DNA of 64,000 bases from Brenneria izbisi (GTDB lineage: Bacteria > Pseudomonadota > Gammaproteobacteria > Enterobacterales > Enterobacteriaceae), in the NCBI RefSeq assembly GCF_025840185.1, contig NZ_JAMPJU010000003.1:62001-126000 (forward strand). The letters are read 5' to 3'. Positions within the stretch are counted from its first letter, which is position 1, and the number at the start of each line of letters is the position of its first letter. Position numbers and translations under genes: made by a program. The notes under the pieces were generated by a model. That model did not search any database, had not been told where the DNA came from, and saw nothing but the letters and a program-made list of their open reading frames with translations. Positions 30,596 to 41,969 of this stretch are shown here, piece by piece.

Positions 30596-32590
30596 ATGTC
30601 CTCTCGTAAAGACCTTGCTAATGCTATCCGTGCGCTGAGTATGGATAGCGTGCAAAAAGCCAAATCCGGTCATCCGGGCGCGCCGATGGGTATGGCGGAT
30701 ATCGCCGAAGTGCTGTGGCGCGATTATCTGAACCATAATCCGACCAACCCGAATTGGGCTAATCGTGACCGTTTCGTGCTGTCCAACGGCCACGCCTCCA
30801 TGCTTATTTACAGCCTGTTGCACCTCACGGGCTATGATCTGCCGATCGAGGAGTTGAAAAATTTCCGCCAGTTGCATTCCAAAACGCCGGGACACCCGGA
30901 ATATGGTTATACCGCGGGCATAGAAACCACCACCGGCCCGTTGGGACAAGGGATCGCCAACGCGGTCGGGATGGCGATTGCCGAACGCACGCTGGCGGCG
31001 CAGTTCAACCGTCCGGGCCATGAGATTGTCAACCACCACACCTATGCATTCCTGGGCGACGGCTGCATGATGGAAGGGATTTCCCACGAAGTCTGCTCGC
31101 TGGCCGGCACCATGAAGCTCGGCAAACTGACAGCGTTTTATGATGACAACGGCATCTCCATTGATGGTCATGTGGAAGGCTGGTTTACCGATGACACCGC
31201 CGCTCGTTTCGAAGCCTATGGCTGGCATGTGGTGCGCGGCGTAGACGGTCACGATCCTGACGCCATCAAACGTGCTATCGCCGAAGCTCAACTGATCACG
31301 GAAAAGCCGTCGTTACTGATGTGCAAAACCGTGATTGGTTTCGGTTCGCCGAACAAGGCCGGTACGCACGATTCTCATGGCGCGCCGCTGGGTGATGCGG
31401 AAGTGGCCGCTTCCCGCGAACAACTGGGCTGGCGCTACCCGGCGTTTGAAATCCCGGCTGAGATTTATGCCGAATGGGATGCGAAAGCGGCCGGACAGCG
31501 TAAAGAAGCAGCCTGGAATGAGGCGTTTGCCGCCTACGCCAGCGCCTACCCGGAACTGGCCGCCGAGTTCAAGCGCCGTACCGCGGGCGACCTGCCGGCC
31601 AACTGGCAAGCGGATGCCCAGAAATTTATTGAGCAGTTGCAGGCCAATCCAGCGAAAATCGCCAGCCGTAAAGCCTCGCAGAACGCACTGGAAGCTTACG
31701 GCAAACTGTTGCCGGAATTCCTCGGCGGTTCAGCTGACCTGGCGCCGAGCAACCTGACCATCTGGTCTGGCTCCACCTCACTGGATAAAGACCATGCTGG
31801 CAACTACATCCACTATGGCGTGCGTGAATTCGGGATGACCGCGATCGCCAATGGCATCGCCTTACACGGCGGTTTCCTGCCGTACACCGCCACTTTTCTG
31901 ATGTTCGTGGAATACGCGCGTAACGCGGCGCGGATGGCGGCGCTGATGAAAATCCGCAGTATTTATGTTTACACCCATGACTCCATCGGTCTGGGCGAAG
32001 ACGGGCCGACGCATCAGCCGGTAGAGCAACTGGCAAGCCTGCGGGTGACGCCGAACATGAGCGCCTGGCGTCCGGCAGATCAGGTAGAAACGGCGGTGGC
32101 GTGGAAGTATGCCATTGAACGTCAGGACGGCCCGACCGCACTGATCCTGTCGCGTCAGAATCTGGCCCAGCAGCCGCGTAGCGCGCAGCAACTGGCGGAT
32201 GTGGAGAAAGGCGCCTACGTGCTGAAAGACAGTGACGGCCAGCCGGATGTCATTCTGATTGCCACGGGGTCGGAAGTCGAACTGGCGGTTGGCGCGTATG
32301 ACACGCTGACGGCGGAAGGACATCAGGTTCGCGTGGTTTCGATGCCGTCCACCGATACGTTTGACAAGCAGGATGCGGCCTACCGGGAAGCGGTGCTGCC
32401 GCAAGCCGTCACAGCTCGTGTGGCGATTGAAGCGGCTATCGCCGACTACTGGTATAAGTATGTGGGCCTGAATGGTGCGATCGTGGGGATGACGAGCTTC
32501 GGTGAATCCGCCCCCGCCGAACTGCTGTTTGAAGAGTTCGGCTTCACCGTGGATAACGTGGTGGCGAAAGCGCGGGCGCTGCTGAAGTAA
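30596..32590 (+). CDS. tktA: transketolase
   Basis: Transketolase moves two-carbon units between sugar phosphates in the non-oxidative pentose phosphate pathway using thiamine diphosphate. The 664-residue protein has the TPP motif [12 protein letters not shown] near residue 155 and the pyrimidine-domain [14 protein letters not shown] with the catalytic glutamate, plus [16 protein letters not shown]. The ATG at 30596 follows CTGGAGTAAAGC. It supplies erythrose 4-phosphate, the substrate of Epd encoded next. Confidence 0.97.
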   Translation: MSSRKDLANAIRALSMDSVQKAKSGHPGAPMGMADIAEVLWRDYLNHNPTNPNWANRDRFVLSNGHASMLIYSLLHLTGYDLPIEELKNFRQLHSKTPGHPEYGYTAGIETTTGPLGQGIANAVGMAIAERTLAAQFNRPGHEIVNHHTYAFLGDGCMMEGISHEVCSLAGTMKLGKLTAFYDDNGISIDGHVEGWFTDDTAARFEAYGWHVVRGVDGHDPDAIKRAIAEAQLITEKPSLLMCKTVIGFGSPNKAGTHDSHGAPLGDAEVAASREQLGWRYPAFEIPAEIYAEWDAKAAGQRKEAAWNEAFAAYASAYPELAAEFKRRTAGDLPANWQADAQKFIEQLQANPAKIASRKASQNALEAYGKLLPEFLGGSADLAPSNLTIWSGSTSLDKDHAGNYIHYGVREFGMTAIANGIALHGGFLPYTATFLMFVEYARNAARMAALMKIRSIYVYTHDSIGLGEDGPTHQPVEQLASLRVTPNMSAWRPADQVETAVAWKYAIERQDGPTALILSRQNLAQQPRSAQQLADVEKGAYVLKDSDGQPDVILIATGSEVELAVGAYDTLTAEGHQVRVVSMPSTDTFDKQDAAYREAVLPQAVTARVAIEAAIADYWYKYVGLNGAIVGMTSFGESAPAELLFEEFGFTVDNVVAKARALLK

Positions 32591-32617
32591 TTTACGCGAA
32601 CGAAAGAGTAGCGAGCG

Positions 32618-32646
32618 AACCGCCAGAGCAATCTGGCGGTTTTTTA
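32618..32646 (+). terminator. tktA terminator
   Basis: AACCGCCAGA and TCTGGCGGTT form a perfect 10-bp stem with a GCAA tetraloop, followed by TTTTATT. Confidence 0.9.
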
Positions 32647-32999
32647 TTATTGATTATCAACGCCATCCCTGGATCTTACCCTGTGGGCCGCTGCATACAA
32701 CGTTAAAAATGCTTCCGGTATTTTATTATTCGCTCCCAGCGTTTTTTTATGACGCAGGTCACTCTTCTGAAGTGCGCCGAGCGAGAATATTTCTTTTGCA
32801 GATTAATTCGTTTATGCTAGCTGAAGCGTTTCAGTTGTGGGATTAATTGCATTTCCGTAAGGGATTTATGGCATCGTTTTCTTTGCAACACACTGATTGT
32901 ACCCAAAGGAATGGGGGTTGCCGCCAACAACGCTGCAACTTCATGTGAGAAGGGTATATTCTACGGGAACGATATGATCACCACCACACAAGGAACGCC
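32647..32999 (+). promoter_or_regulatory. epd-pgk-fbaA upstream region with Cra site
   Basis: This 353-bp gene-free stretch holds GCTGAAGCGTTTCA at 32820-32833, which fits the Cra (FruR) consensus RSTGAAWCSNTHHW at 13 of 14 positions, inside the near-palindrome CTGAA-gcgt-TTCAG. Cra represses the epd-pgk operon in E. coli. I could not fix the promoter hexamers. Confidence 0.6.
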
Positions 33000-34016
33000 A
33001 TGACAATTCGTATTGCGATAAACGGTTTTGGCCGTATTGGTCGCAGTGTTTTACGTGCGCTGTATGAATCGGGTCGCCGGGCGGAAATTAGCGTCGTCGC
33101 CGTTAATGAACTGGCGAGCGCGGAAGGGATCGCCCACCTGCTTAAATATGATTCGAGTCATGGTCGTTTTCCCTGGGATATTCGCCAGGAATGCGATCAG
33201 TTATATGTTGGCGATGATTGCATCCGCCTGCTGCATCAGGCAGGGATCGAACAGCTACCCTGGCGCGAGCTTGGCGTTGATGTGGTACTGGATTGCAGCG
33301 GCGTCTATGGCAGCCGTGCCGATGGCGAAGCGCATTTGTCGGCGGGAGCGAAGAAAGTGTTGTTCTCCCATCCGGGAACCACGGATTTGGATGCGACGAT
33401 TGTGTTTGGCGTCAATCATCAACAATTAAAAGCCGAACATCACATCGTTTCCAATGCTTCCTGCACAACCAATTGCATTATTCCTATAATCAAGCTGCTG
33501 GATGATGCGTTTGGCATTGAAAATGGAACGGTAACGACGATCCATTCATCAATGAACGATCAACCGGTGATCGATGCGTATCATCATGATCTGCGACGTA
33601 CTCGCGCTGCCAGTCAGTCCATCATTCCGGTGGACACGAAACTGTCGGCGGGGATAACCCGGATTTTTCCGCAGTTTCTTGATCGTTTCGAAGCGATATC
33701 GGTGCGGGTTCCTACGATTAACGTCACGGCGATCGATTTGAGCGTCAGTGTGAAAAAAGCAGTAAACGTTAATGAAATTAACACGTTATTTCAAAAATCA
33801 GCGCATGAGACATTTCGTGGTATAGTTGACTATACCGAGTTGCCGTTAGTTTCGGCTGATTTTAACCATGATCCACACAGTGCCATTGTCGATGGCACGC
33901 AGACGCGGGTTAGTGGTCAGCATCTGATTAAAACACTGGTCTGGTGCGATAACGAATGGGGCTTTGCCAACCGAATGTTGGATACAACACGGGCGATGGC
34001 AGCCTGCGGTTTCTAG
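33000..34016 (+). CDS. epd: D-erythrose-4-phosphate dehydrogenase
   Basis: Epd oxidises erythrose 4-phosphate to 4-phosphoerythronate, the entry to pyridoxal phosphate synthesis. It is a GAPDH-family protein of 338 residues with the NAD-binding start [19 protein letters not shown] and catalytic C155 in SNASCTTNC. It is assigned to Epd rather than GapA from N-terminal wording ([22 protein letters not shown]) and from its place before pgk and fbaA. The ATG follows AAGGAA. Confidence 0.95.
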   Translation: MTIRIAINGFGRIGRSVLRALYESGRRAEISVVAVNELASAEGIAHLLKYDSSHGRFPWDIRQECDQLYVGDDCIRLLHQAGIEQLPWRELGVDVVLDCSGVYGSRADGEAHLSAGAKKVLFSHPGTTDLDATIVFGVNHQQLKAEHHIVSNASCTTNCIIPIIKLLDDAFGIENGTVTTIHSSMNDQPVIDAYHHDLRRTRAASQSIIPVDTKLSAGITRIFPQFLDRFEAISVRVPTINVTAIDLSVSVKKAVNVNEINTLFQKSAHETFRGIVDYTELPLVSADFNHDPHSAIVDGTQTRVSGQHLIKTLVWCDNEWGFANRMLDTTRAMAACGF

Positions 34017-34088
34017 TACGACGGTATTGATCAGGGATCAATGTCTCGCTCAAGCAACTTTAAAAGAGAATCAACAAGAGGATTCACC

Positions 34089-35252
34089 ATGTCTGTAATT
34101 AAGATGACCGATCTGGATCTGACCGGCAAACGTGTCCTTATCCGTTCCGATCTGAACGTGCCGGTAAAAGACGGTAAAGTGACGTCTGATGCGCGTATCC
34201 GCGCTTCTCTTCCGACCATCGAACTGGCCCTGAAACAAGGCGCCCGCGTGATGGTGACTTCCCACCTGGGACGTCCGACCGAAGGAGAATACAACGAGGA
34301 ATTTTCTCTGCTGCCGGTGGTTAACTATTTGAAAGAAAAACTTTCTTCTCCGGTACGCTTGGCGAAAGATTATCTGGACGGTGTTGACATCGCGGCGGGT
34401 GAGCTTGTTGTTCTGGAAAACGTTCGCTTTAATAAAGGTGAGAAGAAAGACGACGAGGTTCTGGCCAAGAAATATGCCGCGCTATGCGACGTGTATGTCA
34501 TGGATGCCTTTGGTACGGCGCACCGCGCTCAGGCTTCTACTCATGGCGTGGGAAAATTTGCGCCTGTCGCCTGTGCCGGCCCGCTGTTGTCCGATGAGTT
34601 GGAAGCATTGGGTAAAGCGCTTGGCAATCCGGCTCGTCCGATGGTCGCTATCGTCGGCGGCTCCAAAGTTTCAACCAAGCTGACCGTACTGGATTCGCTG
34701 TCTAAAATCGCTGACCAGTTGATTGTCGGCGGCGGTATCGCCAATACCTTCGTTGCCGCTCAAGGCCATAACGTTGGTAAATCGCTGTATGAAGCAGACC
34801 TGATCCCGGAAGCGAAGAAATTGCTGGAAACCTGTGATATTCCTGTTCCGAGTGATGTTCGCGTTGCGAGCGAGTTCTCCGAAACGGCTGCCGCAACCCT
34901 GAAATCGGTCACCGCGATTAAAGACGATGAACAGATTCTGGATCTGGGCGATGTTTCTGCCGAGCGTCTGGCGGAAATTCTGAAAAGTGCCAAAACCATT
35001 CTGTGGAATGGTCCAGTCGGCGTATTCGAATTCCCGAATTTCCGCAAAGGCACGGAGATAGTCGCCAAAGCAATCGCTGAAAGCGACGCGTTCTCTATTG
35101 CCGGTGGCGGCGACACACTGGCGGCAATCGATCTGTTCGGCATTGCTGACCAAATCTCCTATATCTCTACTGGCGGCGGTGCTTTTCTGGAGTTTGTCGA
35201 AGGGAAAAAACTGCCAGCGGTGGTGATGCTGGAAGAACGCGCCAAGCAGTAA
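34089..35252 (+). CDS. pgk: phosphoglycerate kinase
   Basis: Pgk interconverts 1,3-bisphosphoglycerate and 3-phosphoglycerate with ATP formation. The 387-residue protein equals the E. coli length and has [30 protein letters not shown] and the ATP-site [13 protein letters not shown]. The open frame starts earlier, at 34041, but ATG 34089 matches the family start [11 protein letters not shown] and has AAGAGG upstream. It lies 72 bp after epd and 129 bp before fbaA. Confidence 0.97.
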   Translation: MSVIKMTDLDLTGKRVLIRSDLNVPVKDGKVTSDARIRASLPTIELALKQGARVMVTSHLGRPTEGEYNEEFSLLPVVNYLKEKLSSPVRLAKDYLDGVDIAAGELVVLENVRFNKGEKKDDEVLAKKYAALCDVYVMDAFGTAHRAQASTHGVGKFAPVACAGPLLSDELEALGKALGNPARPMVAIVGGSKVSTKLTVLDSLSKIADQLIVGGGIANTFVAAQGHNVGKSLYEADLIPEAKKLLETCDIPVPSDVRVASEFSETAAATLKSVTAIKDDEQILDLGDVSAERLAEILKSAKTILWNGPVGVFEFPNFRKGTEIVAKAIAESDAFSIAGGGDTLAAIDLFGIADQISYISTGGGAFLEFVEGKKLPAVVMLEERAKQ

Positions 35253-35381
35253 TATTTTATAAGCCGAGCGTAATTGATATTGCCTCTGCTGCGGTTACTC
35301 TGGCATATAAGCCGGAGTAGCCTGTCGATTTAAACATCGATTTCTCTAACCCTCTACGGCCAACGAAACAGGACACGTAAT

Positions 35382-36458
35382 ATGTCTAAAATTTTTGATT
35401 TCGTAAAACCTGGTGTCATCACTGGTGATGATGTTCAGAAAGTTTTCGCAGTAGCTAAAGAAAACAAATTTGCGCTGCCGGCAGTAAACTGCGTCGGTAC
35501 TGACTCAATCAATGCCGTACTGGAAGCCGCGGCCAAAGTGCGCGCGCCGGTTATTGTTCAGTTCTCCAACGGCGGCGCTGCATTCATCGCCGGTAAAGGG
35601 CTGAAAGCAGAAGGCCAACAGGCGGCGATTTTGGGGGCGATCTCCGGCGCTCACCACGTTCATCAGATGGCGGAATACTATGGTGTACCGGTTATTCTGC
35701 ACACTGACCACTGCGCTAAAAAATTGCTGCCGTGGCTGGACGGCCTGTTGGATGCGGGTGAAAAACATTACGCGGCAACGGGTAAACCGCTGTTCTCTTC
35801 ACATATGATTGACCTGTCCGAAGAGTCACTGGAAGAAAATATCGAAATTTGCAGCAAGTATCTGACTCGCATGGCGAAGTTGGACATGACGCTGGAAATC
35901 GAACTGGGTTGCACTGGGGGTGAAGAAGACGGTGTGGACAACAGCCATCTGGATAACTCCGCGCTGTACACTCAGCCGGAAGATGTGGCTTATGCCTATG
36001 AAAAACTGAGTGCTATCAGCCCGCGTATCACTATCGCCGCATCATTCGGCAACGTTCACGGTGTTTACAAGCCGGGTAACGTGCAACTGACGCCAAAAAT
36101 CCTGCGCAACTCTCAGGATTATGTATCAGAAAAATACAACCTGCCGCACAACAGTCTGGATTTCGTCTTCCACGGCGGTTCCGGTTCTTCCGCGGAAGAG
36201 ATCGAGGAAGCAGTGGGTTACGGCGTAGTGAAAATGAATATCGACACCGATACCCAATGGGCGACCTGGGAAGGTATTCTGCACTACTATCAGAAGAACG
36301 AAGGCTATCTGCAAGCCCAACTGGGTAACCCGGAAGGCGCCGACAAGCCGAACAAGAAATACTACGATCCGCGTGCCTGGTTACGTGCCGCGCAAAGCAC
36401 GATGGTTGTGCGTTTAGAAAAAGCCTTTAAAGAACTGAACGCTGTTGACGTTCTTTAA
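35382..36458 (+). CDS. fbaA: fructose-bisphosphate aldolase, class II
   Basis: FbaA is the zinc-dependent aldolase of glycolysis and gluconeogenesis. The 358-residue protein has D109 and the zinc ligand H110 in LHTDHCAKK, a second zinc-site region in ELGCTGGEEDGVD and the phosphate-binding FHGGSGSSAEEI. The ATG follows AACAGGACACGTA. Together epd, pgk and fbaA form a central-carbon cluster with a Cra site in front and a strong terminator behind. Confidence 0.97.
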   Translation: MSKIFDFVKPGVITGDDVQKVFAVAKENKFALPAVNCVGTDSINAVLEAAAKVRAPVIVQFSNGGAAFIAGKGLKAEGQQAAILGAISGAHHVHQMAEYYGVPVILHTDHCAKKLLPWLDGLLDAGEKHYAATGKPLFSSHMIDLSEESLEENIEICSKYLTRMAKLDMTLEIELGCTGGEEDGVDNSHLDNSALYTQPEDVAYAYEKLSAISPRITIAASFGNVHGVYKPGNVQLTPKILRNSQDYVSEKYNLPHNSLDFVFHGGSGSSAEEIEEAVGYGVVKMNIDTDTQWATWEGILHYYQKNEGYLQAQLGNPEGADKPNKKYYDPRAWLRAAQSTMVVRLEKAFKELNAVDVL

Positions 36459-36482
36459 CTAAGATTCTTAAAGGTTTATCGC

Positions 36483-36514
36483 TAAGGCTCCTACGGGGGC
36501 CTTATTTTATCTTT
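36483..36514 (+). terminator. fbaA terminator
   Basis: TAAGGCTCC and GGGGCCTTA form a 9-bp stem closed by a C(UACG)G tetraloop, a very stable loop, followed by TTTTATCTTTATTT. Confidence 0.85.
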
Positions 36515-36588
36515 ATTTCGCCGCAGATCGCGGTTTTTGGTGTGAAAGTGATGCCTTTTTAAAAAGGGCAAGAAACAGGAGTCATTAA

Positions 36589-37443
36589 ATGGAAGAACTG
36601 AATGTTGGTGTGGAACAGGCGACCAGCTGGCTGGTAAGCCATCAGGATATATTAATACAGTATACGGTGAATATTGTTGCCGCCTTGCTGACCTTGATCA
36701 TTGGGTTGGCTATCGCTCGCTTTGTCGCGGGAACATTGAATAAATTGCTGGTGAGCCGTTCTATTGACTCTACGGTAGCGGATTTCCTCTCCGCACTGGT
36801 GCGTTATGGCATTATCGCCTTTACGCTGATTGCCGTGCTGAGCCGGGTGGGAGTACAAACGGCCTCCGTTATCGCGGTGCTGGGTGCCGCGGGTCTGGCC
36901 GTTGGCCTGGCGTTGCAAGGCTCGCTGGCGAACTTTGCGGCAGGCGTGCTGCTGGTGACGTTCCGGCCTTTTCGTACTGGCGAATGGGTCGATCTGGGCG
37001 GTGTCGCCGGTACGGTCACACAGGTGCAGATTTTCTCCACCACGTTGCGCACGGCTGACGGCAAGATCATTGTGGTGCCGAACGGCAAAGTGATTGCCGG
37101 TAATATCATCAACAGTTCACGCGAACCGGATCGCCGTACCGAGATCATGGTCGGTGTCGCTTATGATGCGGATATCGATGAGGTGAAAAAACGGCTGGGC
37201 GATATTATTGCCGCTGATACCCGTATTCAGCACGATAAGGGCGTGACGATTCGATTGAATGAAATGGCGGCATCATCGTTGAATTTTGTGGTGTGGGTGT
37301 GGACCACCAATGGCGACGCGCAAGCGGTTTACTGGGATCTGCTGGAAAGCTTCAAGCGGGTGCTGGATGAACATCGTATCGGCATTCCTTATCCGCAGAT
37401 GGATGTGCATCTATATCATACCGATCGGCAGGAAACGCACTAA
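36589..37443 (+). CDS. mscS: small-conductance mechanosensitive channel
   Basis: MscS is the inner-membrane heptameric channel that opens at high membrane tension on osmotic downshock. The 284 residues give three membrane helices (about 28-57, 62-90 and 93-127). The pore helix TM3 carries the Gly/Ala pattern [21 protein letters not shown], followed by the [14 protein letters not shown] and [15 protein letters not shown] stretches of the beta domain. The start follows AACAGGAGTCATTAA. It lies between fbaA and argO, as in E. coli apart from one inserted gene. Confidence 0.96.
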   Translation: MEELNVGVEQATSWLVSHQDILIQYTVNIVAALLTLIIGLAIARFVAGTLNKLLVSRSIDSTVADFLSALVRYGIIAFTLIAVLSRVGVQTASVIAVLGAAGLAVGLALQGSLANFAAGVLLVTFRPFRTGEWVDLGGVAGTVTQVQIFSTTLRTADGKIIVVPNGKVIAGNIINSSREPDRRTEIMVGVAYDADIDEVKKRLGDIIAADTRIQHDKGVTIRLNEMAASSLNFVVWVWTTNGDAQAVYWDLLESFKRVLDEHRIGIPYPQMDVHLYHTDRQETH

Positions 37444-37609
37444 TTCTATTCTGGCTTATCCGGGATTACGGTTATTCCCGGATAGGACGCCAGGCGACAA
37501 ACCTCCATAGCCATTAGAGGATGGCCGATTACCGCCTTAAAGGTGAAACTTTCCCGCTTTCCTTGTTCTATCTTTCTCCCACCCTATTTTCTTTTTCCTG
37601 ATAGTTACA

Positions 37610-38230
37610 ATGAAACCAGATCGCACACTGTATCTGCATACCGTTGCTATTTTTATTTTGGCGCTTTGCCTGCCTTATGCCGGCCCGCATTTCTTCGCAT
37701 TCAACCAGAATACGGTGGATAACATTGAGTTGTTTCAATCTTTTTTCCTGTTGTTCGGCGCAATCTTTACCTGGTTTTATGTCAAACCACTCCGTTGCGA
37801 GAGAGAACGGGGTATTTTCTGGCTGTGGAGCATCAACTGGTGGATATTGCTTTTTGGTCGCGGGATCAATTGGGGACGAAATTATTTCCCGGAAATGCCA
37901 AGAGCCTATTTTCGGGCGATATCTGTCGTGTTGATAGGCATTGTTCTACTGATGTTGTTACTTCCTTCCGTCCGGCGTGAAATAGTCCGACGTTTTTGCA
38001 CGGAAATGTTGCCCGTTTGGGATATAGGGTTGATGGTGGCTTATTTTCTGATTTCCGATACCATTGAACATCATCGACTACTGTCATTTCTGTTTGTATA
38101 TGACGTGCGATATAAGGATTTGATGGAGGAACTCTATGAGTTGCCATTCATGTTCTCGTTATTTTTTACCGCCTTCTATCTACAAAAAAGGGAAAAGTCG
38201 GTTTCCTCCGTCTGTTATTTCTGCTCATAA
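37610..38230 (+). CDS. uncharacterised integral membrane protein
   Basis: I do not recognise this 206-residue protein. It has five or six hydrophobic segments (near residues 8-26, 40-56, 68-83, 100-118, 134-148 and 183-195), a cluster of aromatic residues (FWLWSINWW), and a conserved-looking acidic/histidine region (SDTIEHHR, then LMEELYELPFMFSLF) between the last two. The ATG lacks a clear ribosome binding site (TGATAGTTACA upstream), so the start is uncertain. It is inserted between mscS and argO, which are adjacent in E. coli. No function can be assigned. Confidence 0.65.
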   Translation: MKPDRTLYLHTVAIFILALCLPYAGPHFFAFNQNTVDNIELFQSFFLLFGAIFTWFYVKPLRCERERGIFWLWSINWWILLFGRGINWGRNYFPEMPRAYFRAISVVLIGIVLLMLLLPSVRREIVRRFCTEMLPVWDIGLMVAYFLISDTIEHHRLLSFLFVYDVRYKDLMEELYELPFMFSLFFTAFYLQKREKSVSSVCYFCS

Positions 38231-38361
38231 CCTCAGCCTTTTTGTACCCGTCAATCAATATTAGAACCACTAATGTTAAATTAGAAATTTAAATTTTCAT
38301 TAATAACTCAGTGTTTGTAAACTGCCGCTCATCTCAACAAGCGTTCTTATCGGAGGCGATA

Positions 38362-38973
38362 ATGTTGGCGGCTTATTTGCAGGGACTTATTCTTGGCGCG
38401 GCGATGATTTTGCCCTTGGGTCCACAGAATGCTTTTGTAATGAATCAGGGTATTCGCCGTCAGTATCATGTAATGATTGCGCTGCTGTGCGCATTCAGTG
38501 ATATGGTGCTGATCTGCGCCGGTATTTTCGGCGGTAACGCCTTGCTTAGCCAGTCTTCGTTACTGATGGCGCTGGTGACCTGGGGCGGTGTCGCTTTTTT
38601 GCTTGGGTATGGCTGGGGGGCGATGAAGACGGCTTTCAGCAAGGATCTGACGCTCGCCGACGCGGAGGTGATGAAGCAGTGCCGCTGGCGCATTATCGCC
38701 ACTATGCTGGCGGTGACCTGGCTCAATCCCCATGTGTATCTGGATACGTTCGTGGTGCTTGGCAGTTTGGGCAGTCAGTTTAGCGAAGATGCCCGCGGCT
38801 GGTTTGCCATGGGAACCATCACCGCCTCGTTCGTCTGGTTTCTGGCGCTGGCGCTGCTGGCCGCCTGGTTAGCGCCGTGGCTGAATACGCCTCGTTCACA
38901 GCGCGTTATCAATCTGTTTGTGGGCATAGTGATGTGGAGCATCGCTTTACAATTGGCGCGTCAGGGCTGGTAA
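38362..38973 (+). CDS. argO: arginine exporter
   Basis: ArgO (YggA) exports arginine and is a LysE-family inner-membrane protein. From ATG 38362 there are 203 residues with about six helices and the family start [20 protein letters not shown], plus [19 protein letters not shown]. The open frame reaches back to 38311, but GGAGG at 38352-38356 and the family N-terminus favour 38362. Its known activator ArgP is encoded nearby at 39900-40793. Confidence 0.94.
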   Translation: MLAAYLQGLILGAAMILPLGPQNAFVMNQGIRRQYHVMIALLCAFSDMVLICAGIFGGNALLSQSSLLMALVTWGGVAFLLGYGWGAMKTAFSKDLTLADAEVMKQCRWRIIATMLAVTWLNPHVYLDTFVVLGSLGSQFSEDARGWFAMGTITASFVWFLALALLAAWLAPWLNTPRSQRVINLFVGIVMWSIALQLARQGW

Positions 38974-39142
38974 TCAATTACTCATGTTTACAGCAGGTTT
39001 CAGAAATTCACCTATATTTTGTTGTGTCAGCAATGCGTTAAGTTACCTGTATTGATCATTTACCTTCGATGCGGAAAGCAGCGCGGCGGTAACCTGTTTT
39101 TGTGTCCGACTCAACGGCACAACGTAAGTTAAGGAGAGATTA

Positions 39143-39868
39143 GTGAAGCTAAAAGTACTGGCATTAGCGGCGATGGTGGGATTGGGGGCGCTGCCGCTGG
39201 CGACGCAAGCTGCGGAATTGCCGAATGGCCCGCATATTGTCACTTCCGGCACCGCCAGTGTTGACGCCACGCCGGATATGGCGCGTCTGGCTATCGAAGT
39301 GAGCGTGTCATCGAAAGATGCCGCCGATGCGAAAAAACAGGTTGATGCACGCGTGGCGCAATATTTTGATTTTCTTGGCAAGAATGGTATCGAGAAAAAG
39401 GATATTAACGCCGCCAACTTACGTACCCAGCCCGAATATGATTATCTGAAAACGGGTGGTTCTGTTCTGAAAGGGTATCGCGCGGTACGTCAGGTGGAAG
39501 TCACGTTACGTCAGTTGGATAAACTGAACGAGTTGCTGGATGGCGCGTTGAAAGCGGGACTGAATGAAATTCGCACCGTCGACTTGGGCGTTACGAATCC
39601 AGAAAACTATCGTGATGAAGCACGCAAGAAGGCGATAGAACAGGCAACGGCGCAGGCGCAATCGTTGGCGCAAGGGTTTAACGCTAAGTTGGGACCGATC
39701 TATAGCATTCGCTACCATGTCGCCAACTATCAACCGATGCCGGTCGCCAGAATGTTTAAAACCGCGGACGCCGCCGTGCAAAGTGAAGCCGCTCAAACGT
39801 ATGAGCAGCAAACCATTCACTTTGACGATCAGGTTGATGTGGTATTTGAATTACAGCGCAATCCATAG
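39143..39868 (+). CDS. yggE: periplasmic SIMPL-domain protein YggE (oxidative stress defence)
   Basis: The 241-residue protein has a signal peptide (about 1-24, ending ATQAA) and a SIMPL/DUF541 domain beginning HIVTSGTASVDATPDMARLA and including LRQLDKLNELLDGALKAG. E. coli YggE is linked to reduced oxidative stress, but its biochemical action is unknown. The start codon is GTG at 39143 with GGAGAG just before it. It lies between argO and argP, as in E. coli. Confidence 0.92.
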   Translation: MKLKVLALAAMVGLGALPLATQAAELPNGPHIVTSGTASVDATPDMARLAIEVSVSSKDAADAKKQVDARVAQYFDFLGKNGIEKKDINAANLRTQPEYDYLKTGGSVLKGYRAVRQVEVTLRQLDKLNELLDGALKAGLNEIRTVDLGVTNPENYRDEARKKAIEQATAQAQSLAQGFNAKLGPIYSIRYHVANYQPMPVARMFKTADAAVQSEAAQTYEQQTIHFDDQVDVVFELQRNP

Positions 39869-39899
39869 CGCCGGGCGGGGCTGGCTTATCAACTAAGCG

Positions 39900-40793
39900 T
39901 CAGGATTGTCTAAGCACATGATGTCCGTGCGCGAGCAGGGCATCAGTGACTTTTCTCATCATCCTGCTTTCCGGGGCGAAACGGTGCCAATAGAGCATGC
40001 GGCGCTGGAACAGTCCGGGCGTCAGGTCAATTAATTCATTACTGGCCAGTTCTTTCTCAATCTGTAGATGGGGGATCATGCAGCAGGTGGTTCCCTGGCG
40101 CGCCAATTGCACAAACGCTTCTGATGAATTCACGATATGGCACGGCACGCTGCCGGGCGAGAGATCAAAGTTTTGCTGTAGAAAAGCCTGATGCATATCA
40201 TCAAGGTGATCAAACGCGACTGCCGGCGCGCGCAGCAGCGCGGAACGTGTGACGCCATTAGGAAAATAGCGGGCGGCAAACGCGGGCGAGGCGACGAACA
40301 GATAATCCAGCGCGCCCAGTTTATCCACCAGGCAACTCGGCAACGGTTGTGACTGAATACTCACGGCGCCGACTACTTCACCACGACGCAATCTTTCCTG
40401 CGTTCGCGTTTCATCTTCCACCTGTAGATTCAGACGAATAGGGGAGTCAACCAGTACCGGTTGCAGCGCGGGCAGCAGCCAGGTAGCAAGGCTATCGGCA
40501 TTGACCGCCAGCGACAGCAGCAACGGAATATCGCCGCTACTTTCATCGCCCAGCCATTCTTCTTCCAGCAGTTCAACCTGATGTAACAATGCCAGTAATT
40601 TCTGCCCTTGTTCAGTGGGCCGGGGGGGAATGGTCCTGACGAGCAACGGCTGACCGAACAAATTTTCCAATTGTTTAATACGCTGCGATACGGCGGATTG
40701 AGTAATGCATAATTTCTGGGCGGCGCGTTCAAAGCCCCGCTCACGTATTACGGCATCCAGCGCCTGAAGCGTTCGATAGTCCGGGCGTTTCAT
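39900..40793 (-). CDS. argP: LysR-type regulator ArgP
   Basis: ArgP (IciA) activates argO in response to arginine and represses or blocks it with lysine; it also acts on other lysine-related genes. The 297-residue product equals the E. coli length. The N-terminal winged helix includes [20 protein letters not shown] (residues 20-39) and the C-terminal part is the LysR effector domain. It is divergent from rpiA across 224 bp. Confidence 0.95.
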   Translation of the reverse strand: MKRPDYRTLQALDAVIRERGFERAAQKLCITQSAVSQRIKQLENLFGQPLLVRTIPPRPTEQGQKLLALLHQVELLEEEWLGDESSGDIPLLLSLAVNADSLATWLLPALQPVLVDSPIRLNLQVEDETRTQERLRRGEVVGAVSIQSQPLPSCLVDKLGALDYLFVASPAFAARYFPNGVTRSALLRAPAVAFDHLDDMHQAFLQQNFDLSPGSVPCHIVNSSEAFVQLARQGTTCCMIPHLQIEKELASNELIDLTPGLFQRRMLYWHRFAPESRMMRKVTDALLAHGHHVLRQS

Positions 40794-41017
40794 GGAGAGT
40801 CAGCATTCCTCTGAATGAAGTCTGTTTTTTTCACTATGCCACATTTTATTGTTTTACCATGCAGAAATCTTATTTCCCGGTTCGGGGTTCATGAAATTTA
40901 CCTGCCATCCGTGAAATAATGTGCAGGGCGCGCATCGAATTCGCGCTATTTATCAACCGGCGTGTTCTATAATACGCGCATATTTTTTCGTGTTTACGTA
41001 CCTGAAGCAGACAAACT

Positions 41018-41677
41018 ATGACACAAGATGAACTGAAAAAAGCAGTGGGATGGGCAGCGCTGGATTATGTGCGTCCCGATACGATTGTCGGGGTGGGGAC
41101 GGGCTCTACCGCCGCTCATTTTATTGACGCGCTGGGTTCGATAAAGCACCAGATTCAAGGCGCGGTATCCAGTTCCGATGCATCAACGGCGAAACTTAAA
41201 AGCCTGGGTATTCCGGTTTTTGACTGCAATGAAGTGGATTCGCTGGATGTATATGTGGATGGCGCGGATGAAATCAACGGGCATATGCAAATGATTAAAG
41301 GCGGCGGCGCTGCGTTAACCCGCGAAAAGATCATTGCGGCCATTGCCCGTCAGTTTGTCTGTATTGTGGACGCATCAAAGCAGGTGGATGTGCTGGGCAA
41401 GTTTCCGCTGCCGGTTGAAGTGATCCCGATGGCCAGAGCGTATGTCGCCCGTGAACTGGCAAAAATGGGCGCACAGCCGGAATACCGTCAGGGGGTGGTG
41501 ACGGATAATGGCAACATCATTCTGGATGTTCACAATCTGAATATCATGGATGCCGTCGCGGTAGAGAATCATATCAATGGCATAGCGGGCGTCGTGACCG
41601 TCGGGCTGTTTGCCAATCGCGGCGCTGACGTGGCGTTGGTGGGGACTGCCGATGGCGTAAAAACCGTGGTGAAATAA
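41018..41677 (+). CDS. rpiA: ribose-5-phosphate isomerase A
   Basis: RpiA interconverts ribose 5-phosphate and ribulose 5-phosphate. The 219-residue protein equals the E. coli length and shows [28 protein letters not shown], the catalytic DGADEING (D81, D84 region) and [12 protein letters not shown]. The ATG at 41018 follows CTGAAGCAGACAAACT, a weak ribosome binding site. Confidence 0.96.
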   Translation: MTQDELKKAVGWAALDYVRPDTIVGVGTGSTAAHFIDALGSIKHQIQGAVSSSDASTAKLKSLGIPVFDCNEVDSLDVYVDGADEINGHMQMIKGGGAALTREKIIAAIARQFVCIVDASKQVDVLGKFPLPVEVIPMARAYVARELAKMGAQPEYRQGVVTDNGNIILDVHNLNIMDAVAVENHINGIAGVVTVGLFANRGADVALVGTADGVKTVVK

Positions 41678-41689
41678 GCTGCGGATAAC

Positions 41690-41727
41690 TTCAGGCACGA
41701 GCGATCCTCATGCCTGAAATTTTTTTA
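41690..41727 (+). terminator. rpiA terminator
   Basis: TTCAGGCA and TGCCTGAA pair across a 13-nt loop and are followed by ATTTTTTT. The next bases form an AT palindrome. The remaining interval to serA (to 41969) is AT-rich and presumably holds the serA promoter, which I could not resolve. Confidence 0.75.
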
Positions 41728-41969
41728 TAAAAAAATTTTTATTTAACGGCTCACTTTTGGTACTTAATATTACTTTTTCTTATTTTGTTCGTCGTCAATA
41801 TGGCGATGCGCATTGTTGGCAATATTTTTCGCCATAAGTCTTTTCGGCGTCATGTGCTGGCTGTAGTCGCAAAGCAATCGTTTGTATTGCTGACGGCGTA
41901 ATTTTTGTTATGTTGGCAGGGGCTGTTTAGCAAACTGTCGCATCTGAAGTCTGAAAATAAGGTCGGGAA

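Noticed and set aside
30542-32404. Several long frames antisense to tktA
   Set aside because: They arise from the codon bias of tktA, overlap each other and lack start signals.
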